Source: an uncultured Clostridia bacterium (lineage in GTDB: Bacteria > Bacillota > Clostridia > Christensenellales > Borkfalkiaceae). From it: DNA of 11,513 nucleotides. Within the stretch, counting starts at the first letter, position 1. Each line of letters begins with the position of its first letter. A program made the position numbers and the translations under genes. Under the pieces are notes generated by a model. It had not been told where the DNA came from. It worked only from the letters and a program-made list of their open reading frames with translations, and did not search any database. This document shows, piece by piece, positions 1 through 9,100 of the stretch. The DNA is taken from NCBI GenBank assembly GCA_937920115.1, contig CALGVF010000244.1:1-11513 (forward strand), read 5' to 3'.

Positions 1-2180
1 GGATAATAACGGTTTATCGTGTAGTCGAAACCTATCGACGCGTCCTCGCCGTCGCGAAGTTCGACCTTCACGCCGCCGTAGTTGAATTTATAATTTCTGA
101 AATCTGACTTTCCCGTTTCGGAATCTTTTACGCCGTGTTTGACAAATAAATCGTTCGTCATCAGAACGCCGTCTTCTATCGAATAGTCCATAATTCTGTA
201 AGACATCGAAACGTTCGAATCTCCCAAGGGAAGGGCGTAGGTAAAAGCGACCTCGTCGCATTGAACGCCGTCTTTCGTATCGAATCTTATATAACCGAAT
301 TTATCGCTCGATGAGTTTACCGTTACGTCGACGTCTTCCTCGGAATAATCGAAGAGGTTCGACACCGCCGAGTTCATCTTCTCTTCCACGGGAACGGTAT
401 ATTCGAAAATTTTATACTTTTCGTTCGGCGTATCTTCGAAAAACGAGTAATACGTTATCGTAATACTGTCGCCGAAAGCGGCTTCCGGTTTAAACGTTCC
501 GTCGGAAATAACCTGCTTTCTGCCGTTTCCCGAAGCGATTATTTCATATTTCGCCGTTTTTATTCCGTTTTCGGGAGACCTGTAATCGTAAACCTTCGGG
601 GACGGCATATCGTAAGTCATTTCACGGTCGCTTCCGCTTATAAAGTTGCTCGCTTTTCTGTAAAATTTCCTTATTTTCTGAATCTCGCCTTTAAGTACGG
701 GTTGCTCCGATACGGAAACGGTATATCTGACCGTTTTAGTCGCAGTATCGCCTATATACCCTTTGACTTCGTAAGTTATAACGTAAACGTCGGGAAGTTC
801 GGGCGTAAACTCGCCGTATTCGGTGTTTATTTCCACCCCTAGCGAAAGAGCGGTCACGGAAACCGAAGTTTTCAAATCGCCGCTGCCGCCGCCGTACTCG
901 GCTTTCGGCAGAACAATCGGATATCCGACCTTCAGGTCGCTTTTGTCGTCCTCGTCCGTAAGAGTTATCGTAAGAGGCGGAAAGTCTGCTTTTGCGAGAC
1001 ATTTTACCGTTTTTATCTTCTCGCTTTTGTTACCACTGCCGTCCTCGGCAACGTATTTTATCTTGTATTCGCCGACCATATCCGTAGCAATCGCTCCGTC
1101 TACGGGCGATATTTCCGTTCCGGAAGGGTCTGTTATCGAAACGCCGTATTCTACTTCTCCGTCAACGACGTCAAGAGCCTTACAATCGAAAACTTTATAT
1201 TTCCCGCCGACCATGGCGTAAGGGGGAACGTCCGCCACTTTTTCGAGCGAAAGTTCGGGAGCGGCTTTATCCGTTAATTTTTCGCCATTCATTTTCTGAT
1301 TGAACGCGCCGAGAATAACGAAGTTCGCCTTACTCGTCTGCATTTCGCCGACGGTTATCGACATGCGAACTCTGCCCGAAGTAAAGCCTTTCCAACCGTT
1401 TTCGGGCCCTACCGAGTTCATTTCGTCGTCGAATTTAAACAGTTTCGTCACGTCGCCTTTAAAGTCGCTGTAATACAAGGTATTTTCTTTGTAATCATAG
1501 GAAAACGAAGAATATCCGTTTCGTAAAAACTGTACTTTACTGTTCCACGAGCAATAGGTTACGCCGTTAAGGTGCGACCACAGCAAGAACACGTCCACGG
1601 AAGAATTGTTCTTGTTGTCGCTCGAAATCGTCGTGGACGAATTCGTCATCGAAAAATTGCTCCAGTTAAAATTTCCCTTTACAAGCGAAAACGAAAGGAA
1701 CTGCGACGGGTCTTCTTCGTCCGTAAGCGTGAACGTGAATTTACCCGTTTCGTATTCGCCCTGAACGTCGGGCGTCATCATAAACGTTATCAGTTCGTCC
1801 GACTGCGTATAATTTCTTATATCCACGACGTTGTTATAATACATCGTGCCGCCGCCCGTCGCACAACCTAAGCCGTATCGCTCCCAATCTTCGAGGTGAA
1901 GGTCTTCGTCGGATGCGTTTACGGGCAGATATTCGTAGTTCGTCTTATCGAAATAATAGCCGTATTTCGCGTAATCGGGAATTTCTTTGTTATCCGTAAA
2001 CTCGAAACACCCGTTGCCGTCCCAAAGACTCGAAGCCGCAATGGTAGCCGCCGCTTTTCCCGTCTTCTTTTTCGACGCCGCAGAAGCGATGAAGGTCGCC
2101 GCCCCGACGCTTGCGACAAGAAATACGGAAACAACGGTCGCCGCTATTATTTTTGCTTTGCTGAATTTGTGATTCATCAT
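1..2180 (-). CDS. Secreted modular surface protein with lectin-like and Ig-like domains (C-terminus beyond window)
   Basis: The frame is open from the start codon to the left edge, giving 726 visible residues and no stop. Residues 1-36 form a signal peptide: basic MMNHKFSKAK, a hydrophobic stretch of about 20, then small residues (FIASAAS). Residues ~46-300 look like a beta-rich lectin- or LamG-like module with an aromatic-rich core and a KLFKFDDE...WKGFTSGRV motif. Residues ~306-394 are a bacterial Ig-like domain with the typical VVDGEVEYGVSITDPSG and YKIKYVAEDGSGNKS signatures. Residues ~398-495 are a second Ig-like domain (LKVGYPIVLPKAEY, VYVITYEVKG). A further beta-rich module starts near residue 615. 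It is the last visible gene of the minus-strand operon, 17 bases after the MalG-like permease. A role in surface ligand or glycan binding is inferred from architecture; no catalytic motif is seen. Whether it has a sorting signal or repeats further on lies outside the window. Confidence 0.85.
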   Translation of the reverse strand, partial: MMNHKFSKAKIIAATVVSVFLVASVGAATFIASAASKKKTGKAAATIAASSLWDGNGCFEFTDNKEIPDYAKYGYYFDKTNYEYLPVNASDEDLHLEDWERYGLGCATGGGTMYYNNVVDIRNYTQSDELITFMMTPDVQGEYETGKFTFTLTDEEDPSQFLSFSLVKGNFNWSNFSMTNSSTTISSDNKNNSSVDVFLLWSHLNGVTYCSWNSKVQFLRNGYSSFSYDYKENTLYYSDFKGDVTKLFKFDDEMNSVGPENGWKGFTSGRVRMSITVGEMQTSKANFVILGAFNQKMNGEKLTDKAAPELSLEKVADVPPYAMVGGKYKVFDCKALDVVDGEVEYGVSITDPSGTEISPVDGAIATDMVGEYKIKYVAEDGSGNKSEKIKTVKCLAKADFPPLTITLTDEDDKSDLKVGYPIVLPKAEYGGGSGDLKTSVSVTALSLGVEINTEYGEFTPELPDVYVITYEVKGYIGDTATKTVRYTVSVSEQPVLKGEIQKIRKFYRKASNFISGSDREMTYDMPSPKVYDYRSPENGIKTAKYEIIASGNGRKQVISDGTFKPEAAFGDSITITYYSFFEDTPNEKYKIFEYTVPVEEKMNSAVSNLFDYSEEDVDVTVNSSSDKFGYIRFDTKDGVQCDEVAFTYALPLGDSNVSMSYRIMDYSIEDGVLMTNDLFVKHGVKDSETGKSDFRNYKFNYGGVKVELRDGEDASIGFDYTINRYY

Positions 2181-2182
2181 AT

Positions 2183-2188
2183 CTCCTT
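2183..2188 (-). promoter_or_regulatory. Ribosome binding site AAGGAG deciding between two adjacent ATGs
   Basis: Read on the minus strand, AAGGAG lies 2 bases before the first ATG (2178-2180) and 5 bases before the next, in-frame ATG (2175-2177). The second ATG has the better spacing, so the true protein may start one residue later. The difference does not affect the signal peptide call. Confidence 0.6.
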
Positions 2189-2197
2189 ATCGAAATA

Positions 2198-3202
2198 TTA
2201 TCCTTTTATTCCTACTACGTTGAATTTCAGTTTCTTCATTTTGCTCTGCATTATAAGCACGGGTATTATCATCGGCAGAGAGACGAGCAATAACGCCGCT
2301 ATCTGCAAAGGAACGTAACTTACCGCGCTCGTGTTGTTGTCGAACTGAAATTTATACGCCACGAACGCAATCGACGGATAACTCGGCAAGTATAGTATCG
2401 GCGTGGTATAATTCGTCCAATGTCCTATTACGCTCGTTATATAGGTTACGAGCGGAATCGCCGTGTTGTTCGGAAGCATTATTCTGAAAAATATCGTAAA
2501 ATACCCCGCACCGTCTATCTGAGCCGCCTCCGCATATTCTTTCGGAAGCCCGACCCACGAGGCGTAAAGAACGTAGAAAAATCCGAGCGGACCGCAGCAC
2601 CACAACCACCAACCCCACATTTTGTCGTAGAGTTTGAAAAGTTTCAGAAGGTATACCGAAGTACCTGCGTTTTCCGTCGTGGGTATAAACTGTTTCAGGA
2701 TAACGAATACGAACAGGAAATTGACGAATTTATATTGTCTGTATCTTGCGAGAACGTATGAAAATATCATACCCGTCACAATTGCGAAAAAGGGAGTTCC
2801 GAGACAGAAAAGCAAACTGTTTATCATCATTCTGATAAACGAAATGTTTTCGCCGTTTACTTTCGCCGCCGAAGATTTCGACATGTACTGCATCGCTCCG
2901 ATAAAATTCGTGAACAGGTTTGCCACGCCCTTAGGTCCTTCGCTGCCGTCGGGATACAGAATAGGATATTCCTTTATATTCGGAAATCCCAACGGGTCGA
3001 AATCGTACTGCGTAAAAGCCTTCATGGCCGTTATAAATGCCCAGACCACAAGCAGAACAATCGCCGCGCACCATATCCACATCGCTATCTGAACTATAAT
3101 CGGGAATAACTGCGGTTTTTCGCGTTTGCGTATGTGTTTTTTCTTATCGTTTGTTTCGTTTGCGGGAATTGCCGCCGCGTTTTTTGCTTTTCCTAATATC
3201 AT
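2198..3202 (-). CDS. Carbohydrate ABC transporter permease, MalG-like (CUT1 family)
   Basis: 334 residues. It is an inner-membrane permease of the binding-protein-dependent sugar ABC importer type. The decisive feature is a complete EAA loop at residues 225-244 (E225-A-A, D230-G-A, F238, I241, L243-P244), which docks onto the ATPase subunit; this matches the family consensus at every key position. About six hydrophobic segments are visible (near residues 36-58, 126-150, 158-172, 198-217, 248-265 and 298-317). The N-terminal cytoplasmic stretch of ~30 residues is lysine-rich. The region from residue 62 to 122 is an enlarged extracellular loop. The ATG overlaps the stop of the MalF-like gene by 4 bases (ATGA), so translation is probably coupled; an AAAGG site lies about 7 bases upstream. 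It should pair with the MalF-like subunit as a heterodimer. The substrate cannot be read from the sequence. Confidence 0.93.
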   Translation of the reverse strand: MILGKAKNAAAIPANETNDKKKHIRKREKPQLFPIIVQIAMWIWCAAIVLLVVWAFITAMKAFTQYDFDPLGFPNIKEYPILYPDGSEGPKGVANLFTNFIGAMQYMSKSSAAKVNGENISFIRMMINSLLFCLGTPFFAIVTGMIFSYVLARYRQYKFVNFLFVFVILKQFIPTTENAGTSVYLLKLFKLYDKMWGWWLWCCGPLGFFYVLYASWVGLPKEYAEAAQIDGAGYFTIFFRIMLPNNTAIPLVTYITSVIGHWTNYTTPILYLPSYPSIAFVAYKFQFDNNTSAVSYVPLQIAALLLVSLPMIIPVLIMQSKMKKLKFNVVGIKG

Positions 3203-4293
3203 AACGCCGCCTTTCCCTTCTTTTCGGATTTATCCCTCATCGGGTCTAAGAGTGAAACGAGTTTCATCGTTCCGTACACGATCGGCAATTTCGAATAACC
3301 GAGTAAAACGGACATTGCCGTCGAATAACAATAGAAAGTCTGCGAATCGCCGTCTGCGCTGTGCATCGTCCTTACCGTAATGAAGTAAGAGAGCGATTTT
3401 ACCGATTCGGGAACGGCTTTGTCCGAACCCGAGCCGTAAAGTTCGTAAACGGGTCCCGTCGCTCCTATCCAACCGACGAGTATTCCGAACAAACTCATAC
3501 TGAAAAACGGCCATACCGTCGGAAATACGACTATCCAGAATTCCTGCCAATAGGAAAGACCTTCGAGTTTACCGTATTCTATCAAATCGTTCGAGGTCTG
3601 ACTCATAAGTCCGACGAGGTACGCTATATCGCCCATAAATGCGTTGAAAACCATATATATGAGCAAAGTCGGAAGAGCGGTATTGTCGTTGTTGAGAAGT
3701 CCCATATTCTCCCTTGTCCATGCGTCGAATCTCTTCGCTATGGTATCGAGGTCGTTGGCAGGGTTCAGCCTATAAAAATCGAACGCGTACATCTTGTGGG
3801 CAACGTCGCCGAAAAGAGCGTTTATAAGTTGCACCATAACCATCGACGACAACATTGCCGGAATAAACTTTATAAAATATATAACGCCCGTTCCGGGGAA
3901 TTTTTTAAAGACGATATACGAACACATATACCCCGTGAGCATACACGGGAGAGATACTATGTAATATATAAAACTCGTCCCTATATACGAACCGGCGCCC
4001 GCCATCACCTCGCCCGTAGCCGAGGTTGCGCCTTTTCCGAAATACAACTTGATACCGTTTAAAAAGTTGTTGTATATCGGCTGCCCCGCTTCCCAGAGCC
4101 ATATATACTCGCCGTTCGAGTAGTCGTAAGTTTTGAAAATCAACAAAAGACCTTCGAAGTTCGAATACAGGTCGAAGAATAAAATATGTGCAAGCGGAAA
4201 GGCAAGCATCGCCACGCAGAACAATATGAACGCTTTTCTGCCTATTGAATTTTTATTTTTAATTACCTTAGATTTCATAAGCGTTTTTCTCAC
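3199..4293 (-). CDS. Carbohydrate ABC transporter permease, MalF-like (CUT1 family), degenerate EAA loop
   Basis: 364 residues with about six hydrophobic segments (near residues 20-42, 104-129, 136-162, 206-230, 254-284 and 318-346). It is the expected partner of the MalG-like subunit and lies directly upstream of it with a 4-base overlap. The EAA loop at residues 239-258 is degenerate: EAA is EYG, the conserved D is E244, G245 is kept, the following A is L246, while F252 and P258 are kept. This degeneracy in one subunit is seen at times in MalF-type proteins. A long extracellular insertion (about residues 163-204) separates two membrane segments. The start given is GTG at 4291-4293, preceded by a weak GGAAAAG at about 6 bases; an in-frame ATG five codons on (4276-4278) has no better ribosome site, so the start is uncertain. 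A strong hairpin lies just upstream. Confidence 0.92.
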   Translation of the reverse strand: MRKTLMKSKVIKNKNSIGRKAFILFCVAMLAFPLAHILFFDLYSNFEGLLLIFKTYDYSNGEYIWLWEAGQPIYNNFLNGIKLYFGKGATSATGEVMAGAGSYIGTSFIYYIVSLPCMLTGYMCSYIVFKKFPGTGVIYFIKFIPAMLSSMVMVQLINALFGDVAHKMYAFDFYRLNPANDLDTIAKRFDAWTRENMGLLNNDNTALPTLLIYMVFNAFMGDIAYLVGLMSQTSNDLIEYGKLEGLSYWQEFWIVVFPTVWPFFSMSLFGILVGWIGATGPVYELYGSGSDKAVPESVKSLSYFITVRTMHSADGDSQTFYCYSTAMSVLLGYSKLPIVYGTMKLVSLLDPMRDKSEKKGKAAL

Positions 4294-4319
4294 TTATACT
4301 TTTCCGTTAAAACGGATAA

Positions 4320-4358
4320 CGTTTCGGCAGACGCCGCTCGGGCGGTCAGCCGAAAACG
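4320..4358 (-). promoter_or_regulatory. Intercistronic hairpin between solute-binding and MalF-like genes
   Basis: The arms 4320-4335 and 4341-4358 pair almost fully around a 5-base loop, with one mismatch and two single-base bulges, and with CGCC/GGCG and CGGC/GCCG blocks. No T tract follows directly on the minus strand, so it is not a classical terminator. It starts 14 bases after the solute-binding gene's stop, where sugar ABC operons often carry a structure that stabilises the binding-protein mRNA or limits read-through to the permeases. A second short palindrome, CCGTTTTAACGG, at 4304-4315 lies next to the MalF-like start and could partly mask its weak ribosome site. Confidence 0.6.
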
Positions 4359-4371
4359 TCTTTCATCCACG

Positions 4372-6156
4372 TCAGTTCGCCGAACCCGTGTGAACTTTCT
4401 TGTAATAGTTGAACATAAAGTTCTGCCAATCTTCCGCGCTGCTGTCGTAGCCGAGCGAAGTTCCCGTGGCTTTTGTGGAATTTACCGCCATATTCGTCAT
4501 CTGACTTATAACGGAGCCTGCATAAGTTACCGAGACGTCTCTTATGAACAACGAGGGGTTTTTAATGAAATTCGCAACGCCCGACACGCGGAAATATTCG
4601 AACTCGGGGTTACGGTAAAGTCTGTACATATACTGAGCGTACTTAGTGAGAGAATTATACTCTTCGGTCGTAAGTTCATACTTATACGAAGGCATGCTTA
4701 TGTTGGTCACGGTATTTATCGTAGCAAGCCCTTTTCTCGAGAAAATATACTGCAAAAGTATCGCCGTGAGTTTTTCTTTCGCTTCGTTTCCCCGTACTCT
4801 CTTCGGATTTACGACTATCATAGACGTCTGCTTCGACGAAAGAAGGTATTTGCTTTCCGCGTCGTTATCGGTGACTTTTTTCGGAATCGGAACCATTCTG
4901 AAATCTCTCTTGCCGAACTTATCCGCAGGGTCTCTCGCCTGATTGAACCACGCTTCCGCCTCGTTCTCCCAGAATTCTCCGTCGAAAATCGAAACTATGG
5001 GTTTCTGAAACTTCGAATTCTTGCTGTTTACGAACGACGACTGCATATTCTTGAACGACTCGCTCAAAGTTCCCGAATAAAAGTAGGTATCTCCCGACGA
5101 AGCGTCTTTATATGTTATTCTCTTCGCAAACTTGACCGTCTCTAAATAACCTCTTGTTTTTGTCGCAAGATAGGCGTTGGTCTCGTAAGACGTTCCGTTT
5201 TCTCTGTAATAGATTTTTTCGTCGTCGGTTATCGTTCCGTCTCCGTTAAAATCGTAACCCTCCGCATCGTTGAAAAGGTACGCCATATTTTTAAGTTTCT
5301 CTATGCCGTCTACCTTCGCTCTCATGGCGTTTTCGTAACATTTGAGATAGAAATTTATTCCCGAGCCTAATCCCCAACCGTTATATCTTTCGAGAATGTT
5401 GTATAACTCGTCCATATCGGCAGGCATACCCTCTATTCCCGTACCCGTAAGTCCGTTTTTCGTAAGATAATCGTAGTCGACGATAAATCCGCACGGAACG
5501 TCCTCGAACGGCATAAAATAGTAAATTTTATCCTTTCCTTCGGGAGCCCCATCCGCTTTCGCGAAGTTCCACTCGTCTACTATTTCGGGGTCAAGCATAT
5601 CGAGAAGGCTTTTCTTATCCGTCGTTTTAAAAGCCTTCGTTTCGGGGTCTATTTCGGTAACTTCGCCGTTTTCGTCGAGAACTTTTGCGGATAATATATC
5701 CGTAAGATCGTAAGCGTTCACGTTGCCGAAATCGATTTTACCGTTTTTAACGCCTATATACTCGCTGCCGTCTCCGCTCGGCGAACTCTCGGAAGTAATA
5801 TATAAATCGTACTTCGAGGTCCCGTTTTTTATGTCGGCGGCGGTAGTCTGCGACTTGTCGCCCGCATACTTGAACTGAACGCCCTTTTTCCCCGTTTCAA
5901 ACGAAACGTCTTTAAGCAAAGCGTTCAATTCGTTGCATATACGGGCTATCCATTCCTGTTTGTAAGCGCCGTCGTACGCACTTATCATATACTGAGTTTT
6001 CGACGCGTCGGTTTTGCCGTTGTCGACGCTCTCGCTGCCGCCGTTGTTGTTTCCCGAGCCGCTTTCGCCGCCGCCACCGTTACAAGAAACGGTTACGCCG
6101 AGAAAAAGAACGCTCGCGAAAATAATTGCCATGATTTTTTTGAAGAAATCTTTCAT
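4372..6156 (-). CDS. Extracellular solute-binding lipoprotein of a sugar ABC importer, with EF-hand loop
   Basis: 594 residues, longer than most family members of 400-450. The N-terminus is a lipoprotein signal peptide: KK residues, a hydrophobic core, then VTVSC with Cys25 as lipidation site. The -3 residue is Thr, so the lipobox is not canonical but fits the relaxed pattern. A Gly/Ser/Asn linker (residues 26-47) tethers the domain to the membrane. The body has type-1 sugar-binding-protein features: KYDLYITSESS, a DVPCGFIVDYDYLTKNGL hinge-like segment (219-236), and a C-terminal lobe with SSKQTSMIVVNPK and YIFSRKGLATINTVTNISMPS. Residues 302-313 form a perfect EF-hand loop. An AAAGGAG site lies 6 bases before the ATG. 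It is the second gene of the operon, directly upstream of the permeases, and should deliver ligand to them. The substrate is unknown; an oligosaccharide is the family-based guess. Confidence 0.92.
   Translation of the reverse strand: MKDFFKKIMAIIFASVLFLGVTVSCNGGGGESGSGNNNGGSESVDNGKTDASKTQYMISAYDGAYKQEWIARICNELNALLKDVSFETGKKGVQFKYAGDKSQTTAADIKNGTSKYDLYITSESSPSGDGSEYIGVKNGKIDFGNVNAYDLTDILSAKVLDENGEVTEIDPETKAFKTTDKKSLLDMLDPEIVDEWNFAKADGAPEGKDKIYYFMPFEDVPCGFIVDYDYLTKNGLTGTGIEGMPADMDELYNILERYNGWGLGSGINFYLKCYENAMRAKVDGIEKLKNMAYLFNDAEGYDFNGDGTITDDEKIYYRENGTSYETNAYLATKTRGYLETVKFAKRITYKDASSGDTYFYSGTLSESFKNMQSSFVNSKNSKFQKPIVSIFDGEFWENEAEAWFNQARDPADKFGKRDFRMVPIPKKVTDNDAESKYLLSSKQTSMIVVNPKRVRGNEAKEKLTAILLQYIFSRKGLATINTVTNISMPSYKYELTTEEYNSLTKYAQYMYRLYRNPEFEYFRVSGVANFIKNPSLFIRDVSVTYAGSVISQMTNMAVNSTKATGTSLGYDSSAEDWQNFMFNYYKKVHTGSAN
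5218..5253 (-). other. EF-hand/dockerin-type calcium-binding loop inside the solute-binding protein
   Basis: Residues 302-313 read DFNGDGTITDDE. Calcium ligand positions 1 (D302), 3 (N304), 5 (D306), 7 (T308, backbone), 9 (T310) and 12 (E313) all fit, with Gly at position 6 and Ile at position 8 as in classical loops. Only one loop is seen, as in the calcium sites of some periplasmic binding proteins rather than a paired EF-hand domain or a two-repeat dockerin. It sits in a long mid-protein segment and probably has a structural or ligand-gating role. Confidence 0.75.
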
Positions 6157-6180
6157 AATCTTCTCCTTTAAAAATATTTT

Positions 6181-9100
6181 TTATCTGACGGTTATTCTGA
6201 AAAATACCGTTGTCGCCTCGTTGCCGCTTACGTCGGAAGCGTCGATTCTTATAACGTAAATTCCCGCTTTTGCCGCCGTGAAATATCCGTCCGACGCGTC
6301 TATCGTTTCGTTTCCGTAATAAACCTTTACCACAGGAACTATATTGCCGTCGGCGTTATCCGAAACGGTTATCGTCGGAATGTTTACTATGTCACCGACT
6401 TTCACCGTAACGTCGTTGAAATCAGCCTTTATCACAGGCTTCTCGTTATCGGCTTCCGCCGTTACGCTGTAATAAGAATATCCGGTAAGCCCGTTTTTAT
6501 CTCTCGCATATAACTTTATCTCGTATAAGCCCTCTTCGCTTGCGACAAAATATTTGCCGTCGATGGCGGAAACGCTTTCGCCGTTATGAGTTATTACGAT
6601 TTTAACCGACTCCGTTTTATCGCCGTTTAAGTCGTAAGCGACGACGTCGGGTAAAACGATTTTACTACCCGTAATACACTTTTCGACTACGTTTCCCGAG
6701 AAACAAACCGTCGGAGCGACTTTATCCGAGACGTATATCTTTCTCGTCAATTCCGAAACGCTCGACGCGTCCGTACTATAAGAAACAACGTATTTTAAAG
6801 TGTATTCGCCGCTTTTCAAAACCGCTGAAGAACCGTTGGAATACGATTTTTTAACCCCCGAACCGTCGGTAAGTTCGAACTCGACTTTATACTCGCTCGC
6901 ATTCTTTCCGAAGTACAGGTCGTCAATCGACATTATGAGTTTTTCTCCCGCTCTGTACGTCGATTTCAGCCCCGATTTCAACGAGACCGCAAGCCCGTCG
7001 ATTTTCTTCCAACTTGCGACAAGAGTTACCGACTTTCCGTAAATCAGTTTTTCGCCGCCGTCTTTAAACACGTATCCGCCCGCTCGCCAACTGACGAACT
7101 CGCAACCGTTTTTATAAGCCTTCGGAATCTTTAAAAACTCGGGCGTGTTTTCGGAATAAACCACGTCTTCTATGGGAACGCCGCCGTTCGTATCGAATTT
7201 AACTCTGTACGATTTCTCGACGGAAACATTTTGGGAGACCGAAACGGTCTTACCCGACGAAAATCTCCGTTTCACTATTTCGCTGCTCAAAGTAACTGCC
7301 GATTCGCCGACTTTGTCGGTATTTAAAATAGTCGCGGAATCATCGTCGACATCCTCGACCGTCCACCCCTCGGCGACTGCATATTTTACAAACGCTTTCA
7401 CACTCGCATTACCGCCATGCGGGACATAAGCAACGCCGTTTTTCTCGATTCCTCCGTCTATTTTTACGCCTGTTTCGGGAGTAACCTCTTTCCCGTAACA
7501 ACCGCCGACTTCAACGCCGTTTACATTATACAGGTTAATTTTAGGAGATACGTTTTTACCGTTGAACGCGTCGCCGTCTTTATATGACGCTATCGAAACT
7601 TTGTATCCGTTTTCAAACGGAAGATTCGGCAACCCCCAAGCCCCGCTCGTAGAGTTAAAGCCGCATTTTGCAAAGTCCTTATTGAAAGAGCCGTCAAATT
7701 CAGCCACGAGTTGACTTTTCGTATTGTCTTTCCCGTAATCAGAATAAACCCGCAAGTTTCCGTTCTCATACTTAAACGAAAGGTTTACCCTCGAAAATTT
7801 ATTAAGATACCCCTGAGCAAAGGGAGCATACCCCGTTATTTCCGACGAATCGTCGGTGGCAACGCCCGAACTTCCGCTCATTGCCGTTCCGCGATAAAGC
7901 GTTCCGTTTTCGGTTCTGTACGCCACGCATACCGCAGACGAAACGGCGTTCGTATCTGACGGCGACCTATAATATACGACGTCGAAATATACGGAACTGT
8001 CCGTAGCGTCGGTTATTCTGAACGCCCCTAACACGTCGCCGCTTTGGACGGTGGCGTTATACGGATTGTTAAGTCCGCGTTTGTTCGTCGACAAATCAAA
8101 AGCAAATTCAAACGAAGAATCTCCGTAAAAAACGCCCGAAATATCCGCCGAATAATTTTTTTCGGTCGGAGCGAAACTTACGCAATTTTCCTTGACTTTT
8201 ACGTCTACGTTTGATCCTCCGAAAAGTTCGGGCAACGGAAGCGAATAGTCGTACGCTTTAAAAGATAATGTTTTTTCGACGTTTCCGACTCTGTATAAGA
8301 TCTCGTAATCGCCTGCCTCGTCTACCGTTATTTCGCCTTTTTCAACGGTTACGGCTTTCTCTCCGCATTTTGCGGTTATATCCGTCACCACGCCCGTTTC
8401 GCCGTTGTTTTTTACGTAAGTCGCATTCGGCAATTTCACCGTCTGACCGACGCATACTCCGTCGAGATATGCCGTTTCGAGTTTTATCGCCAAGCCGCTC
8501 TCTTTCAGATATTCGGTATATTCTTTATAGCCTGCTCCGACTCTGATTTGCGAAGCCGTAAGATCATACTCGTCTTCACCGTCCGTTATTTTGCCGACGG
8601 TAACGCCGAGATTCGTCGCAAGGTTGTTCGTTTCGTTGTCGAAAGGTCGGTATGCGGCGTATTCCCTGTCGAACGTAGTCGTATAATCGTCTGCTCTCTT
8701 AAACCCCGATACCCACGGACAATCGCCGTTAAACGAAATCGTATAACCTTGTTTCAATACGTCCAACTTCGGCAGACCGCAACCGTATTCCATATCGTCG
8801 AACTTCGCAAGACGGTACCTTTCGCCACCCCTGAAATAATACACGCAGAACACGTCGCCTTCCCACGCAAAAGATACTTTTGTATTCTCGACGTCACAGT
8901 AACAATTCGTCGCCTTTTCGTAAAAATCGCCCGAGCAGCCCTGTCCGGAAGAATTTGCAAGCACATACCAATCGTTATACTCCGTACCGTAATCCACGGA
9001 GTTTTTTCTGTCGGTCTCGGAATTTTCGATTTCCCTCTTTCCCGAATACCTTATTTTCAGCATGTAATCGTTTCCGTCCGCCGTGGACTGTTTGTAATAC

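Noticed and set aside
204..214. GTTCGAATC resembling a tRNA T-loop
   Set aside because: It lies inside the reading frame of the first surface protein and no cloverleaf can be built around it.
1896..2318. Plus-strand frame over the start of the first gene and the end of the MalG-like gene
   Set aside because: It spans a real gene junction on the other strand, has no ribosome site and is Arg-rich; treated as a shadow.
3361..4062. Plus-strand 233-codon frame opposite the MalF-like gene
   Set aside because: Basic, low-complexity composition (Arg/Tyr/His rich) with no domain pattern; it is an antisense shadow of a gene with membrane segments and an EAA loop.
5218..5253. Dockerin domain (cellulosome) in the binding protein
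   Set aside because: Dockerins need two such loops about 20 residues apart with following helices; only one loop is present, so a single structural calcium site is more likely.
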